DNA from: an uncultured Salinimicrobium sp.
GTDB taxonomy: Bacteria > Bacteroidota > Bacteroidia > Flavobacteriales > Flavobacteriaceae
NCBI GenBank assembly: GCA_946887075.1
Contig: CAMPKA010000006.1
Coordinates: 69,611 to 133,610, forward strand
Direction: 5' to 3'
DNA: 64,000 nt
Positions 1 to 7,738 of the stretch are shown here, piece by piece (position 1 is the stretch's first letter; every line of letters starts with the position of its first letter). The translations under genes and the position numbers were made by a program. A model generated the notes under the pieces. The model searched no databases. It was not told the DNA's origin and saw only the letters and a list, made by a program, of their open reading frames with translations.

Positions 1-400
1 CCCTCTCGTCATACCCGGGATTGAGCGTGACAATGAGACCGGTGACGTCGAGGAACGGAGCCTCGAGTTTCTCTCCTGACTGATTCACGATCCAAACCTT
101 TCCTATCTGGTCGATCACGAAAAGTCTTCCTGTTTCATCAGGGGCTGCGGCCATTCCGATGGGGGATACCATGTTGTCGGCGATCACCTCCAGTTCAACG
201 GTCTTAAGCCGCTTTTCAGAAGAGGCTTTAAGGTCAAGATCCATCGCATCCTGTTGGACATCTTTTTCACAGGACTGGAAAAGAGTACTTCCTGCCCATA
301 CTAGGGTAAGCAGGATAAAAAATCGGAGAATTGTCTTGAGTGCGTTGGTAATGGATCCTTCCCCTGCGGATCCATCCTCACTGTAATGTTGGTTTTTCAT
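1..400 (-). CDS. PQQ-dependent sugar dehydrogenase-type lipoprotein (5' part only)
   Basis: The gene runs off the left edge, so only the first 133 residues are visible. It starts with MKNQHYSEDGSAGEG, followed by a hydrophobic stretch (FFILLTLVWAGSTLFQSC) that ends in a lipobox-like Cys, so the protein is probably a lipoprotein. The next part (VELEVIADNMVSPIGMAAAPDETGRLFVIDQ... and ...LNPGYDERG) resembles the first blades of the glucose/sorbosone dehydrogenase beta-propeller family (GSDH), which oxidises sugars with PQQ in the periplasm. The propeller body and the PQQ and Ca ligands lie outside the window, so activity cannot be judged. The ATG at 398-400 is the only clear start. No neighbour is co-transcribed within the window. 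Confidence 0.7.
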   Translation of the reverse strand, partial: MKNQHYSEDGSAGEGSITNALKTILRFFILLTLVWAGSTLFQSCEKDVQQDAMDLDLKASSEKRLKTVELEVIADNMVSPIGMAAAPDETGRLFVIDQIGKVWIVNQSGEKLEAPFLDVTGLIVTLNPGYDER

Positions 401-705
401 AATAAGGAATTTGAATGGTTAATAAAAAATTGGCAATCATACCGGCTAATTTGTCAGTATGTAATTGGTTCTTAATAAAATAGAGGGCATTAGTCAGGAA
501 AAGGTTACAGGATATTTCATTTTTTTTGGAGGAGACCGGAGGACAGAAAAAATGAAGGAATGGAGAAATAGGGACTGGAAAAAATGAGGTTCGGGAGGAG
601 GGAAAGCAGGTCAGCTTCAGGATCAGACAAAGGGTTTTCAGAATCGGAAACCAGGGACAGACTCAGCCTGCCCCTCGAAAGGGAAAGTACCGGAATGGGA
701 CCGGG
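401..705. other. Intergenic stretch without a recognisable gene
   Basis: About 305 bases between the divergently oriented 5' end of the dehydrogenase gene and the 3' end of the permease gene. The part near 401-480 is AT-rich and probably carries the dehydrogenase promoter; I could not place an exact consensus. The 530-690 part is purine-rich and has no ORF with coding character. Confidence 0.5.
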
Positions 706-1791
706 TTAGATCTTTTCTTTGCTCAGGAGCAGCCCTAGCTCATGAAGCTCCCGGGTATGTATAAATAAAATGGTGACGATACCGAGCAGCGGAATAGCCA
801 GGACCATTCCGATGACTCCCCACACGAGATTTCCTATGATCACCGCGAGGATGACAAAAAACGGATGTACATCTACCTGATCCCCCAGCAGATAAGGTTC
901 CAGGAAGTAAGTCTGGAAAAACTGCCCCAGTCCGAAGGTGAGGGTCACCCCCAATAGGACAGCGGTATCTCCAGAAGTCAGGAAACCGAAGGCCATGGCG
1001 AGGACGTAGGCAATAATGTTCCCGATGTAAGGGATGAGTGCCAACAAAGCGGAAATCAGGCTGACAACGATAAAGTTGTTGACGCCGGATATCCCGAGTC
1101 CGACAGCATAGACCACAGCGATGATCCCCATCAGGATCAGCTTTCCGGCGAGGTATTTCGGGGCAACCCTGGCTGTTCTGGCAATGACGGACGTTACTTC
1201 CTCCTTTTTTTCCTCTGGAAAAATTCTTAGCAGGAAGACCCGGAACCTTCTGCGGTAAAACAACAGGAAGAAAATGTATACGAACACCAGGAGAAAGGTT
1301 CCGAGGAACCCGGTGATCCTGCAAAGCACCGAGAGGGCTTTATTCGCTGCCGAAGTTGCTTTTGAGGCTGTTATTCCACTATTCTTGCCATCCATGAAAT
1401 GGAGATCGCTTTTTGTCAATGGCGTCTTTTTAGCAAGGAAATCCCGGGATTGCTCCAGCTTTGGCTGCATCCGTTCCTTGATCTTGTCCCAGTCATCGGT
1501 AAGGCTTTCAAACTGGTAGACCACCAGGAAGATACAGCCAAGTGCGAAAAGGAACAACAGGAAAGCGTTGAGCAGGGATGCCCACAGGCGGCTCATGCCT
1601 CTTTCCATTTTCCTGGCGAGAGGCAGGACCACCAGGCTCAAAATAATGGCTGTGACCAGGGGAGCTAAAAACCCTTGGGCTTTGACCAGTCCGTAGAAAA
1701 CCAGGATGGTGACCAATAAAACAGCTGCGGTAAGATAAATTCTTTGGGATGTGGGATTATATGGTTTTCCTCTGGTGTTTTCTCCGTTCAT
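706..1791 (-). CDS. AI-2E family transporter (putative permease)
   Basis: A 361-residue polytopic inner-membrane protein of the AI-2E/PerM/TqsA permease superfamily. It has an N-terminal pair of helices (about residues 18-55), another helix near 65-90, a hydrophilic linker (about 95-150) and then a block of C-terminal helices containing the typical stretches IPYIGNIIAYVLAM and GQFFQTYFLEPYLLGDQVDVHP. Length and topology match the family. Members export or take up varied small molecules or ions, and the name does not prove autoinducer-2 transport. The ATG at 1789-1791 is used. It stands alone, 189 bases from the gene upstream of it, and is not part of the PUL. Confidence 0.85.
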   Translation of the reverse strand: MNGENTRGKPYNPTSQRIYLTAAVLLVTILVFYGLVKAQGFLAPLVTAIILSLVVLPLARKMERGMSRLWASLLNAFLLFLFALGCIFLVVYQFESLTDDWDKIKERMQPKLEQSRDFLAKKTPLTKSDLHFMDGKNSGITASKATSAANKALSVLCRITGFLGTFLLVFVYIFFLLFYRRRFRVFLLRIFPEEKKEEVTSVIARTARVAPKYLAGKLILMGIIAVVYAVGLGISGVNNFIVVSLISALLALIPYIGNIIAYVLAMAFGFLTSGDTAVLLGVTLTFGLGQFFQTYFLEPYLLGDQVDVHPFFVILAVIIGNLVWGVIGMVLAIPLLGIVTILFIHTRELHELGLLLSKEKI

Positions 1792-1980
1792 TCCGATAAA
1801 ATATATTTTTCTAAAATTAAGCCTTTAGGCCCCTTTATTTTGTCAAGATCTTCTTAAAAGCCTGTGATCTGTGAAAAAGAATGGGCCTATTTGGAGTAAA
1901 AAAGAGAAAATAATACTCCGCTGTCGCAGACAGGAGGGAAATCAGTTTGAAGGAACAGATCTATGGCAAGAACCGGAATC

Positions 1981-3069
1981 TTAGTCAGGCTTCCTGCGGA
2001 GCATTTCCGGGGTAGCAACGGTTCTGAACCCCAAATGTTCATGGGAAGAATCCAAGGTGGTATGCATCCGAGCTGAGATCCGATAGCTCGCACAGTAGGA
2101 ACCATGACAGAGAAAGGACCCTCCCTTGATCACTTTTTCAGAGAGATTAGGGTTTTGTGGGTTGTAGGGCTGTTCTGCACCCTTCGGGTTTTTTAGCAGT
2201 CCTGCCTGGCTTGCCTGCTGGTAATAGTTCGCATTGTACCAGTCTGAGGTGAATTCCCATACGTTTCCCGCCATGTCATAGAGGCCATAGCCGTTGGGAG
2301 GAAAGGATTTTACGGGTGATGATTTCTCGAACCCGTCCAAGAGTGTATTCTCAGTGGGAAAGGTACCGGTCCAGGTGTTGGCCATGTCGGAAAGATCTGA
2401 ATACGAATTGCCCCAGAAGTAAATGCTGCCTTCTTTTCCCCCTCGGGCGGCGTATTCCCATTCCGCCTCGGTAGGAAGCCTTCGTCCTGCCCACTCCGCA
2501 TATGCCGCAGCATCTTCATAGGCAATATGCACCACCGGATGGTCCTCCAGCCCGTCAAGAGAACTCCCCGGACCCTGGGGATGCCGCCAGTCTGCGCCTT
2601 TTTCCCACTTCCACCATTGGGAAAAGTCAACCAGGTTTCCCACTGGCTCTACGGGTTTTCTGAAAACCAGGGAACCTGGAGCAAGAAGGGAATCATGAGG
2701 TTTGGGAGTCCCTGGAGGGACCTGTTTTTTTAACGCTTCCCAGTCGATGGGACGCTCAGCCACGGTGACATAGCCTGTGGCGTCCACAAATTCCTTAAAT
2801 TCCGAGTTGGTCACTTCCGTCTGATCGATAAAGAAACCATCGACCTGAACCGGATGTGCAGGTTTTTCGTTCATCATGGCCATTTGATCCCCTGGAACGG
2901 CACCCTGCATGAATTTACCACCCGGTATCCATACCATACCATCGGGAGCCGGGATTTCCTGGACGGTCTCGGAATCTGTCATCGCCTGGGAAGTTTTCTC
3001 CTCCCGCTGTTTGCATCCTGCCAGAATCAAAAGCAGGCAGGACAATACTATGTTGGGTATAGGTCGCAT
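1981..3069 (-). CDS. Formylglycine-generating enzyme (SUMF1/FGE family), exported lipoprotein
   Basis: A 362-residue protein starting MRPIPNIVLSCLLLILAGC, a lipoprotein signal with a LAGC lipobox. The body is a full FGE-sulfatase domain: MVWIPGGKFMQG, HPVQVDGFFIDQTEVTNSEF, GRRLPTEAEWEYAARGG, GLYDMAGNVWEFTSDWY and a C-terminal KGGSFLCHGSYC...LGFR segment. Cys321 and Cys326 have the same five-residue spacing as the two catalytic cysteines of true FGE enzymes, whereas many SUMF1-fold proteins (such as the GldJ/GldK gliding lipoproteins) lack them. It should therefore convert the active-site Cys of a type I sulfatase to formylglycine. The sulfatase two genes upstream in the same operon, with a CAPSR motif, is the obvious client. 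It is the last gene of the minus-strand cluster, 78 bases after the PHP gene. Confidence 0.85.
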   Translation of the reverse strand: MRPIPNIVLSCLLLILAGCKQREEKTSQAMTDSETVQEIPAPDGMVWIPGGKFMQGAVPGDQMAMMNEKPAHPVQVDGFFIDQTEVTNSEFKEFVDATGYVTVAERPIDWEALKKQVPPGTPKPHDSLLAPGSLVFRKPVEPVGNLVDFSQWWKWEKGADWRHPQGPGSSLDGLEDHPVVHIAYEDAAAYAEWAGRRLPTEAEWEYAARGGKEGSIYFWGNSYSDLSDMANTWTGTFPTENTLLDGFEKSSPVKSFPPNGYGLYDMAGNVWEFTSDWYNANYYQQASQAGLLKNPKGAEQPYNPQNPNLSEKVIKGGSFLCHGSYCASYRISARMHTTLDSSHEHLGFRTVATPEMLRRKPD

Positions 3070-3147
3070 CTGGAACTTTAAGAATCCCGAATAACCGGAA
3101 AAATTTTCAGGAAATCAACTCTGAACAGCATTTTTAGCAGGATGGCC

Positions 3148-4344
3148 TTATCTCGAGTTCGGGTAGGGCTGAATCCAGGCAACCTCTACATCCCCTTCCT
3201 GGTACGGGTTTTCCTTGGGTTTGGTGGAAGTAATCTTTGCCCGAACGAACAAGTCATCCCCATTCATGGCATAAGCTCCAGTTGTACCCCGGACGGATTT
3301 TACCACCCTGGTCTCCAGCTGATTTTTATCGGCGGCAATGAATTCGATCAGGTATTCCACCCCCGGTTCCTCCTTCACCTCCAGAGAGAGCGTGTTATCC
3401 GAGAAGCTGACCTTTTCCATTTCAACTCCAGTGGTGGAGTAAAAATTTCCTGCCTCGAGGTTCCTGATAATGGCGGAAGGCGAGAGCGTATCGGCTTTAA
3501 CCTCGACCCATCCCCGTCCCGCGTTGCTGAATTTTGCGCCGAACTTGTGATAATGATGGCTGTCGTCTGTAGCCAATCCATATAAAAGGGGTTTTCCTGC
3601 ACTGATGTAAGCCATGTTGACTTCATCCCACATCTCCTCGGTGCTAATATGGGTACTGTCTCCGTAATTATTGACATAGGGATGGCCGTTGAACACTTCA
3701 AAGAACCGCTCCCCGTCCACCTGTATGATGTCCTTGGCGGAAATCGCATAAGTGAAATTCGGATGATTCAGGTGCTGGAGAATGGGTTTTCCGGTTCTTT
3801 TGGCCTGCTCCCGAATCGCATCGAGATTGTTCTGAATAAGCTCGACAATTGTCTCTCCATCCCGGGGTTCGATCTTCTCCTGCAGGTTTACCGCACCCAT
3901 ATGTACGGCTTTATCGCCCAGGTAGGAAGTCACTTCCTCGGCTTTGAATATGAGGAATTCTCCGGGCTTTTCAAATAATGGTCGGAATTCCTTCAGGGTC
4001 TTGAGCCGGGCATAAATCGCTGAATCCTCCTTGCGATATTCCACCCAGTCCGCTCCATATTTGCTGAGATAGGTCTTAAAAGCCTCCTGGTAGATCTCTC
4101 CTTCGGGAATCTTTTTCCATTTTTCTCCTTCTGCTATGATGTTGTGATCAGAGAGCGCCAGGAAATGGTAGCCATGATCCTTATACCATTCCATGATCAT
4201 CTCCGGAAATTCGTCACCATCACTCCAGTAGGAATGGGTGTGAAGATTCCCCTTATACCATCTCTCCTGCGCGCCTCCGCAAGAACTGAGGAGGAGCAGA
4301 GATAATAACAGCGCAGATGTGAAGCAGTTATGTCTGAGAGGCAT
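3148..4344 (-). CDS. Exported PHP-domain metallohydrolase lipoprotein
   Basis: A 398-residue protein with the lipoprotein signal MPLRHNCFTSALLLSLLLLSSC. The mature start reads WYKGNLHTHSYWSDGDEFPEM, then LALSDHNIIAEG, and near the C-terminal third GLATDDSHHYH. The HTH, SDHN and DDSHH motifs are the metal-binding signatures of the PHP superfamily, which contains phosphoesterases and other metal-dependent hydrolases of the TIM-barrel type. A C-terminal beta-rich part (about 290-398) may be an accessory domain. The substrate is unknown; its place between a sulfatase and its predicted activator suggests removal of a phosphate or other ester from the same glycan, which is inference. It begins 6 bases after the sulfatase stop codon, so co-transcription is likely. 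Confidence 0.75.
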   Translation of the reverse strand: MPLRHNCFTSALLLSLLLLSSCGGAQERWYKGNLHTHSYWSDGDEFPEMIMEWYKDHGYHFLALSDHNIIAEGEKWKKIPEGEIYQEAFKTYLSKYGADWVEYRKEDSAIYARLKTLKEFRPLFEKPGEFLIFKAEEVTSYLGDKAVHMGAVNLQEKIEPRDGETIVELIQNNLDAIREQAKRTGKPILQHLNHPNFTYAISAKDIIQVDGERFFEVFNGHPYVNNYGDSTHISTEEMWDEVNMAYISAGKPLLYGLATDDSHHYHKFGAKFSNAGRGWVEVKADTLSPSAIIRNLEAGNFYSTTGVEMEKVSFSDNTLSLEVKEEPGVEYLIEFIAADKNQLETRVVKSVRGTTGAYAMNGDDLFVRAKITSTKPKENPYQEGDVEVAWIQPYPNSR

Positions 4345-4350
4345 TTTTCA

Positions 4351-5997
4351 TTATTTTTTTGTGACCCTGAAAGGAGCAGTCGTTCTCGGCTCCACAGTGT
4401 CATTGTCATGATCGTTATACTTGAGGAATTTCTGGTGCAGGCGTTCGATGAGCTCCTGGTATCCTTCCTCATCTATCAGATTGTGTTCCTGTCCCAGGTC
4501 CTGCCCGAGGTCATAAAGTTCTGTTGCCTCATTGTTCCGGTCAACGACGAGGACCATATCACCTTCCCGTATCGCTCCGTCGTAAGCAAATCCTGCCTGA
4601 TAAAGCAGGAAGTCGTGTAACGGGACCTCTTCTGGTTGTGTTCCGGTAAGGACGGGTAGGAGAGAGGCGCTGTCCTTGGCCTGGTCCTCAGGCATGTTTT
4701 GACGCGTGATCTCGTACATGGTGGCCACCCAGTCCAGGCCGGTGATCACTTCATCTGAAACTGTGCCTGGAGGAACTATGGAGCCTTTCTCGGTCCCGTC
4801 CCCCCACCTGACGATGAAAGGAACGCGGTGCCCTCCTTCGTAGATCGAAGCTTTATAGTCCCTGAGAGGACCATTGTTATCATGCGCCGGATTTCCGTAA
4901 TGGGTGATATTAGGCCACAGGGCTCCGTTGTCGCTGGTAAAGATAATAAGCGTGTTGTCTGCTATTCCCTCCTCCTCGAGTTTGTCCATGATCTTCCCTA
5001 CCTGCAGATCGAGTTCATAGAGGACATCCGAGGTGACGGCACCGGTGACTCCCGATACGGGTACATCAATCGGCTCGGGATCGCCATCAAAATCAAATGG
5101 AGGGGTATGGGGTACGTGTATGGCCTGGGAGGCGAAATAAAGCATAAATGGCTGGTCTTTTCCCTCCTTCCGGTTCTGCTCGAGGTGCCGGTCTATGAAA
5201 TCGACCGCTCTGGAAGAAAAAATGATCCCGGCCTGACTGGAATCATAGTCCTCATCGCCACGGGCAGGAACTTCCGCTGCCTCCACGATCTCGGAAAGAC
5301 CATTTTCACTGTTCTTGTAAAATCCATTCGTATAGAGCCTTGTACTGGAGTTATCCGCCGGATTCCGCGGATCCACGGGAACGTAAAGGCCATTCTCAAA
5401 ATAAGCATAAGGCTCGTGCTGAATCCCACTGAGCATTCCGAACCAGTAGTCGAAACCATGTCTGTTCAGCGCGTCAGAGACCCCCCGGCTGAAATCCATT
5501 TCGTTGATCCGGTTTTTCTCCCGGATCACCCTTCCTTCCTTATCAAAGACATCACCCCCGAGGTGCATCTTTCCTATAAAACCTGTTCTGTAACCGGCGT
5601 TCTGAAGTACTTCCCCAACCGTGATATGCCTTCCCGCTTCCGTTCGATCTCCGTTAAAGCTGAACCCCGAGCTGTTGTTGATGTCCCAGGATCCGCCAGG
5701 TCGGCCATTCCTGTACGGATAACTTCCGGTAAGGAGGCTGAACCGGGAGGGGGCGCAAAGCGCAGCCGGGGCATGTGCATCGGTAAATCGCATGCCCTGC
5801 ATGGCGAGTTTGTCGATATTGGGAGTAGGGACTTTTCCGCCGTAGATGCCAAGATCGGCAAATCCGACATCATCGGCAAGGATAAAGACGACGTTGGGAG
5901 TTTGGGGAATCTGTTCCTGTCCCTTCACGGGAGCGCTCATGATCACCAACATGGCCATCAGGCAGTGCCAGTTTTTGATTTTCATCGGTCTAATCAT
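4351..5997 (-). CDS. Type I (formylglycine) sulfatase
   Basis: A 548-residue secreted S1-family sulfatase. After a signal sequence (MAMLVIMSAPVKGQ) comes PNVVFILADDVGFADLGIYG, with the two Asp of the metal site, then ALCAPSRFSLLTGS around Cys81, the C-x-P-S-R motif that is converted to formylglycine. GFIGKMHLGG and FTSDNGALWP hold further active-site residues typical of the family. The enzyme should remove sulfate esters from a polysaccharide or oligosaccharide in the periplasm or at the surface. The start may be Met1 (5997) or Met5 (5985); the signal works with either. It follows the GH43-like gene by 15 bases and precedes the PHP and FGE genes, so sulfatase and activator appear to be made from one transcript. 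The sulfated substrate cannot be named from sequence. Confidence 0.92.
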   Translation of the reverse strand: MIRPMKIKNWHCLMAMLVIMSAPVKGQEQIPQTPNVVFILADDVGFADLGIYGGKVPTPNIDKLAMQGMRFTDAHAPAALCAPSRFSLLTGSYPYRNGRPGGSWDINNSSGFSFNGDRTEAGRHITVGEVLQNAGYRTGFIGKMHLGGDVFDKEGRVIREKNRINEMDFSRGVSDALNRHGFDYWFGMLSGIQHEPYAYFENGLYVPVDPRNPADNSSTRLYTNGFYKNSENGLSEIVEAAEVPARGDEDYDSSQAGIIFSSRAVDFIDRHLEQNRKEGKDQPFMLYFASQAIHVPHTPPFDFDGDPEPIDVPVSGVTGAVTSDVLYELDLQVGKIMDKLEEEGIADNTLIIFTSDNGALWPNITHYGNPAHDNNGPLRDYKASIYEGGHRVPFIVRWGDGTEKGSIVPPGTVSDEVITGLDWVATMYEITRQNMPEDQAKDSASLLPVLTGTQPEEVPLHDFLLYQAGFAYDGAIREGDMVLVVDRNNEATELYDLGQDLGQEHNLIDEEGYQELIERLHQKFLKYNDHDNDTVEPRTTAPFRVTKK

Positions 5998-6012
5998 TAC
6001 TTCGTTTTTAAT

Positions 6013-7731
6013 TTACTCCACCTTAATCGGGGTGGTTCTTGGAGAAACCCCGTTCTCATTGAAAGCCTCGATTGCAAAATAGTAGACCTGGTCGACCCCC
6101 AGGCTCTTCATATCTAAAGAATCCTCGTCGTAGACCAGCCAGCTGCTATAGAGCTTATCGGGTGCAATGCCCCAGAAGATGTTATAGCCCTGGGCGTCAT
6201 CCTGATCTTCCCAGGTGATCATGACATCCCTTCTGTCGTCCCGGCGCTCAACCTCGAAATCCCTCACCTTTGAAGGCGCCTTACCCTGGCCTTTCCCAAA
6301 GATCCGCAAGCCTGATACCGCGAGATGAGGGGTCGGTACATGATGGTTCGTGTATCGGATATACCTGGCTTTGACAGGATGCTGCAATTCAACATAATCG
6401 TTAGGGACATCTTCCATATTCTGGCTTTTGTCCACGATCATTTCCCAGGTTTCCCCATCGAGGGATCCCTCTATGGTGTACTGGTGGTAAAGATCCGGGA
6501 TTCTGCCGTACATGTCCGATTCGTAGTCATGGAAATTGACCTGTAGCGCGTATATATCCGAAATCTCCTCGAGATCCACCTGCAGCCATTGCCCTTTTTC
6601 AGCGTTTTCTGCAAGCCAGAAACTCTTGATGTCCTCATCCACCGCCTGCTCGGCAGCATGATCCTCAGCGACCGAAGATGCCTTTACAGGCTTGTCATAG
6701 GAGAGCAACATCCATCCGGTAAAGGTGCCGCTCTTCTCTCCGGAAGTCGGCACGAAATGGGGATAATCCCCGAAGTAGGTATTGGTATGCATCAGGCCGT
6801 CCTGGTCGAAGTAGGTTCTGAACATCCCGATCCTGCGCTCCCAACGTACGTTAGCGGAGATTGACATGGTCCCGAAATGCCACCATTGCCCGTCCGGTCC
6901 CTGAACCGTACTGCCGTGGCCGGCTCCGTTGATAAAGCCTCCCGGTTTGTAGGAAAAGGGATTGTTGGGCATGTATTCAAAGGGTCCAAGGGGATCCTCT
7001 CCCACGTAAGCACCATCCCCGTAGACATTGAATTCCGTACCAGGAGCGCCGTACTGGAGATAATATTTCCCGTTGTGTTTGGTCATCCAGGCTCCCTCGA
7101 CGTAGCCTCTTACACCCGCGCCATGGTTCTCTCCAAAGCGTTCCCAGCCGTGCTGGTCCGCCTGCAGGTTAAACAGCTCTACCGTTTCCCCCGGTTTAAA
7201 AGCTTCGCTGCGGTCCAGTTTCTTGCCCCGGATCGGATAGACATTGGAGGATCCCCAGTAGATATAGGCATCGCCGTTGTCCTCCATAAAGAGGGCAGGA
7301 TCCTGGAGATCATTCAGGATGGATGGGACCGCCTTCCAGTCGCCTTTTTTCGGATTATCGGTGTAGAGGATACTCATTGAGCCGGAGGGATCCCCGGTAA
7401 CATACAACAGGGAATCCTTGTAGTTGAAGGCTGCCGGTGCATTGGATCCCTGGAAATACCACTTCTCGGGGGTGATAAACTCCCAGTTGGAGAGGTCTGT
7501 GGAATGCCAGTAGCCCATGGAGCGGGTGACGAACATGTAATATTCATCCCTGAATTCCACCACGGCGGGGTCAGCTCCGGATCGGTAAGACAGTCCCTGG
7601 TGTGCATTGTAGACCATATAGGTGTAATCCAGATCCAGCGGGTTACAGTAGGTCTTATATTCCTCCTGGGCATTGGCCAGGGGCACGATGAACATCAGTG
7701 TTAATAAGGAAAAAATACTTCTCATAATCAT
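6013..7731 (-). CDS. GH43-like glycoside hydrolase with discoidin (F5/8C) and Fn3 domains
   Basis: The N-terminal signal is MIMRSIFSLLTLMFIVPLANAQ. The catalytic part (about residues 20-320) is a five-bladed propeller of GH43/clan F type: YRSGADPAVVEFRDEYYMF, LQDPALFMEDNGDAYIYWG and VEGAWMTKHNGKYYLQYG carry the usual Asp, Asp and Glu. It is followed by a discoidin domain (about 350-470; EHAAEQAVDEDIKSFWLAE-like region to RYIRYTN) and a C-terminal Fn3 domain (APSKVRDFEVERR onward). The longest frame would start at a TTG at 7764, inside the GH3 gene; the ATGs at 7731 or 7725, just after the GH3 stop, give a proper signal peptide and are preferred. The substrate may be an arabinoside, xyloside or galactoside and cannot be fixed. 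It belongs to the long PUL transcript. Confidence 0.8.
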   Translation of the reverse strand: MIMRSIFSLLTLMFIVPLANAQEEYKTYCNPLDLDYTYMVYNAHQGLSYRSGADPAVVEFRDEYYMFVTRSMGYWHSTDLSNWEFITPEKWYFQGSNAPAAFNYKDSLLYVTGDPSGSMSILYTDNPKKGDWKAVPSILNDLQDPALFMEDNGDAYIYWGSSNVYPIRGKKLDRSEAFKPGETVELFNLQADQHGWERFGENHGAGVRGYVEGAWMTKHNGKYYLQYGAPGTEFNVYGDGAYVGEDPLGPFEYMPNNPFSYKPGGFINGAGHGSTVQGPDGQWWHFGTMSISANVRWERRIGMFRTYFDQDGLMHTNTYFGDYPHFVPTSGEKSGTFTGWMLLSYDKPVKASSVAEDHAAEQAVDEDIKSFWLAENAEKGQWLQVDLEEISDIYALQVNFHDYESDMYGRIPDLYHQYTIEGSLDGETWEMIVDKSQNMEDVPNDYVELQHPVKARYIRYTNHHVPTPHLAVSGLRIFGKGQGKAPSKVRDFEVERRDDRRDVMITWEDQDDAQGYNIFWGIAPDKLYSSWLVYDEDSLDMKSLGVDQVYYFAIEAFNENGVSPRTTPIKVE

Positions 7732-7738
7732 ACATCTT

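Noticed and set aside
1981..3069. A GldJ/GldK-type gliding lipoprotein
   Set aside because: The catalytic Cys pair of FGE is present and a sulfatase is in the same operon; no other gliding genes are nearby.
4828..6117. Plus-strand open frame of 429 codons opposite the sulfatase
   Set aside because: It lies antisense to a clear sulfatase gene, has no family features and is a composition shadow.
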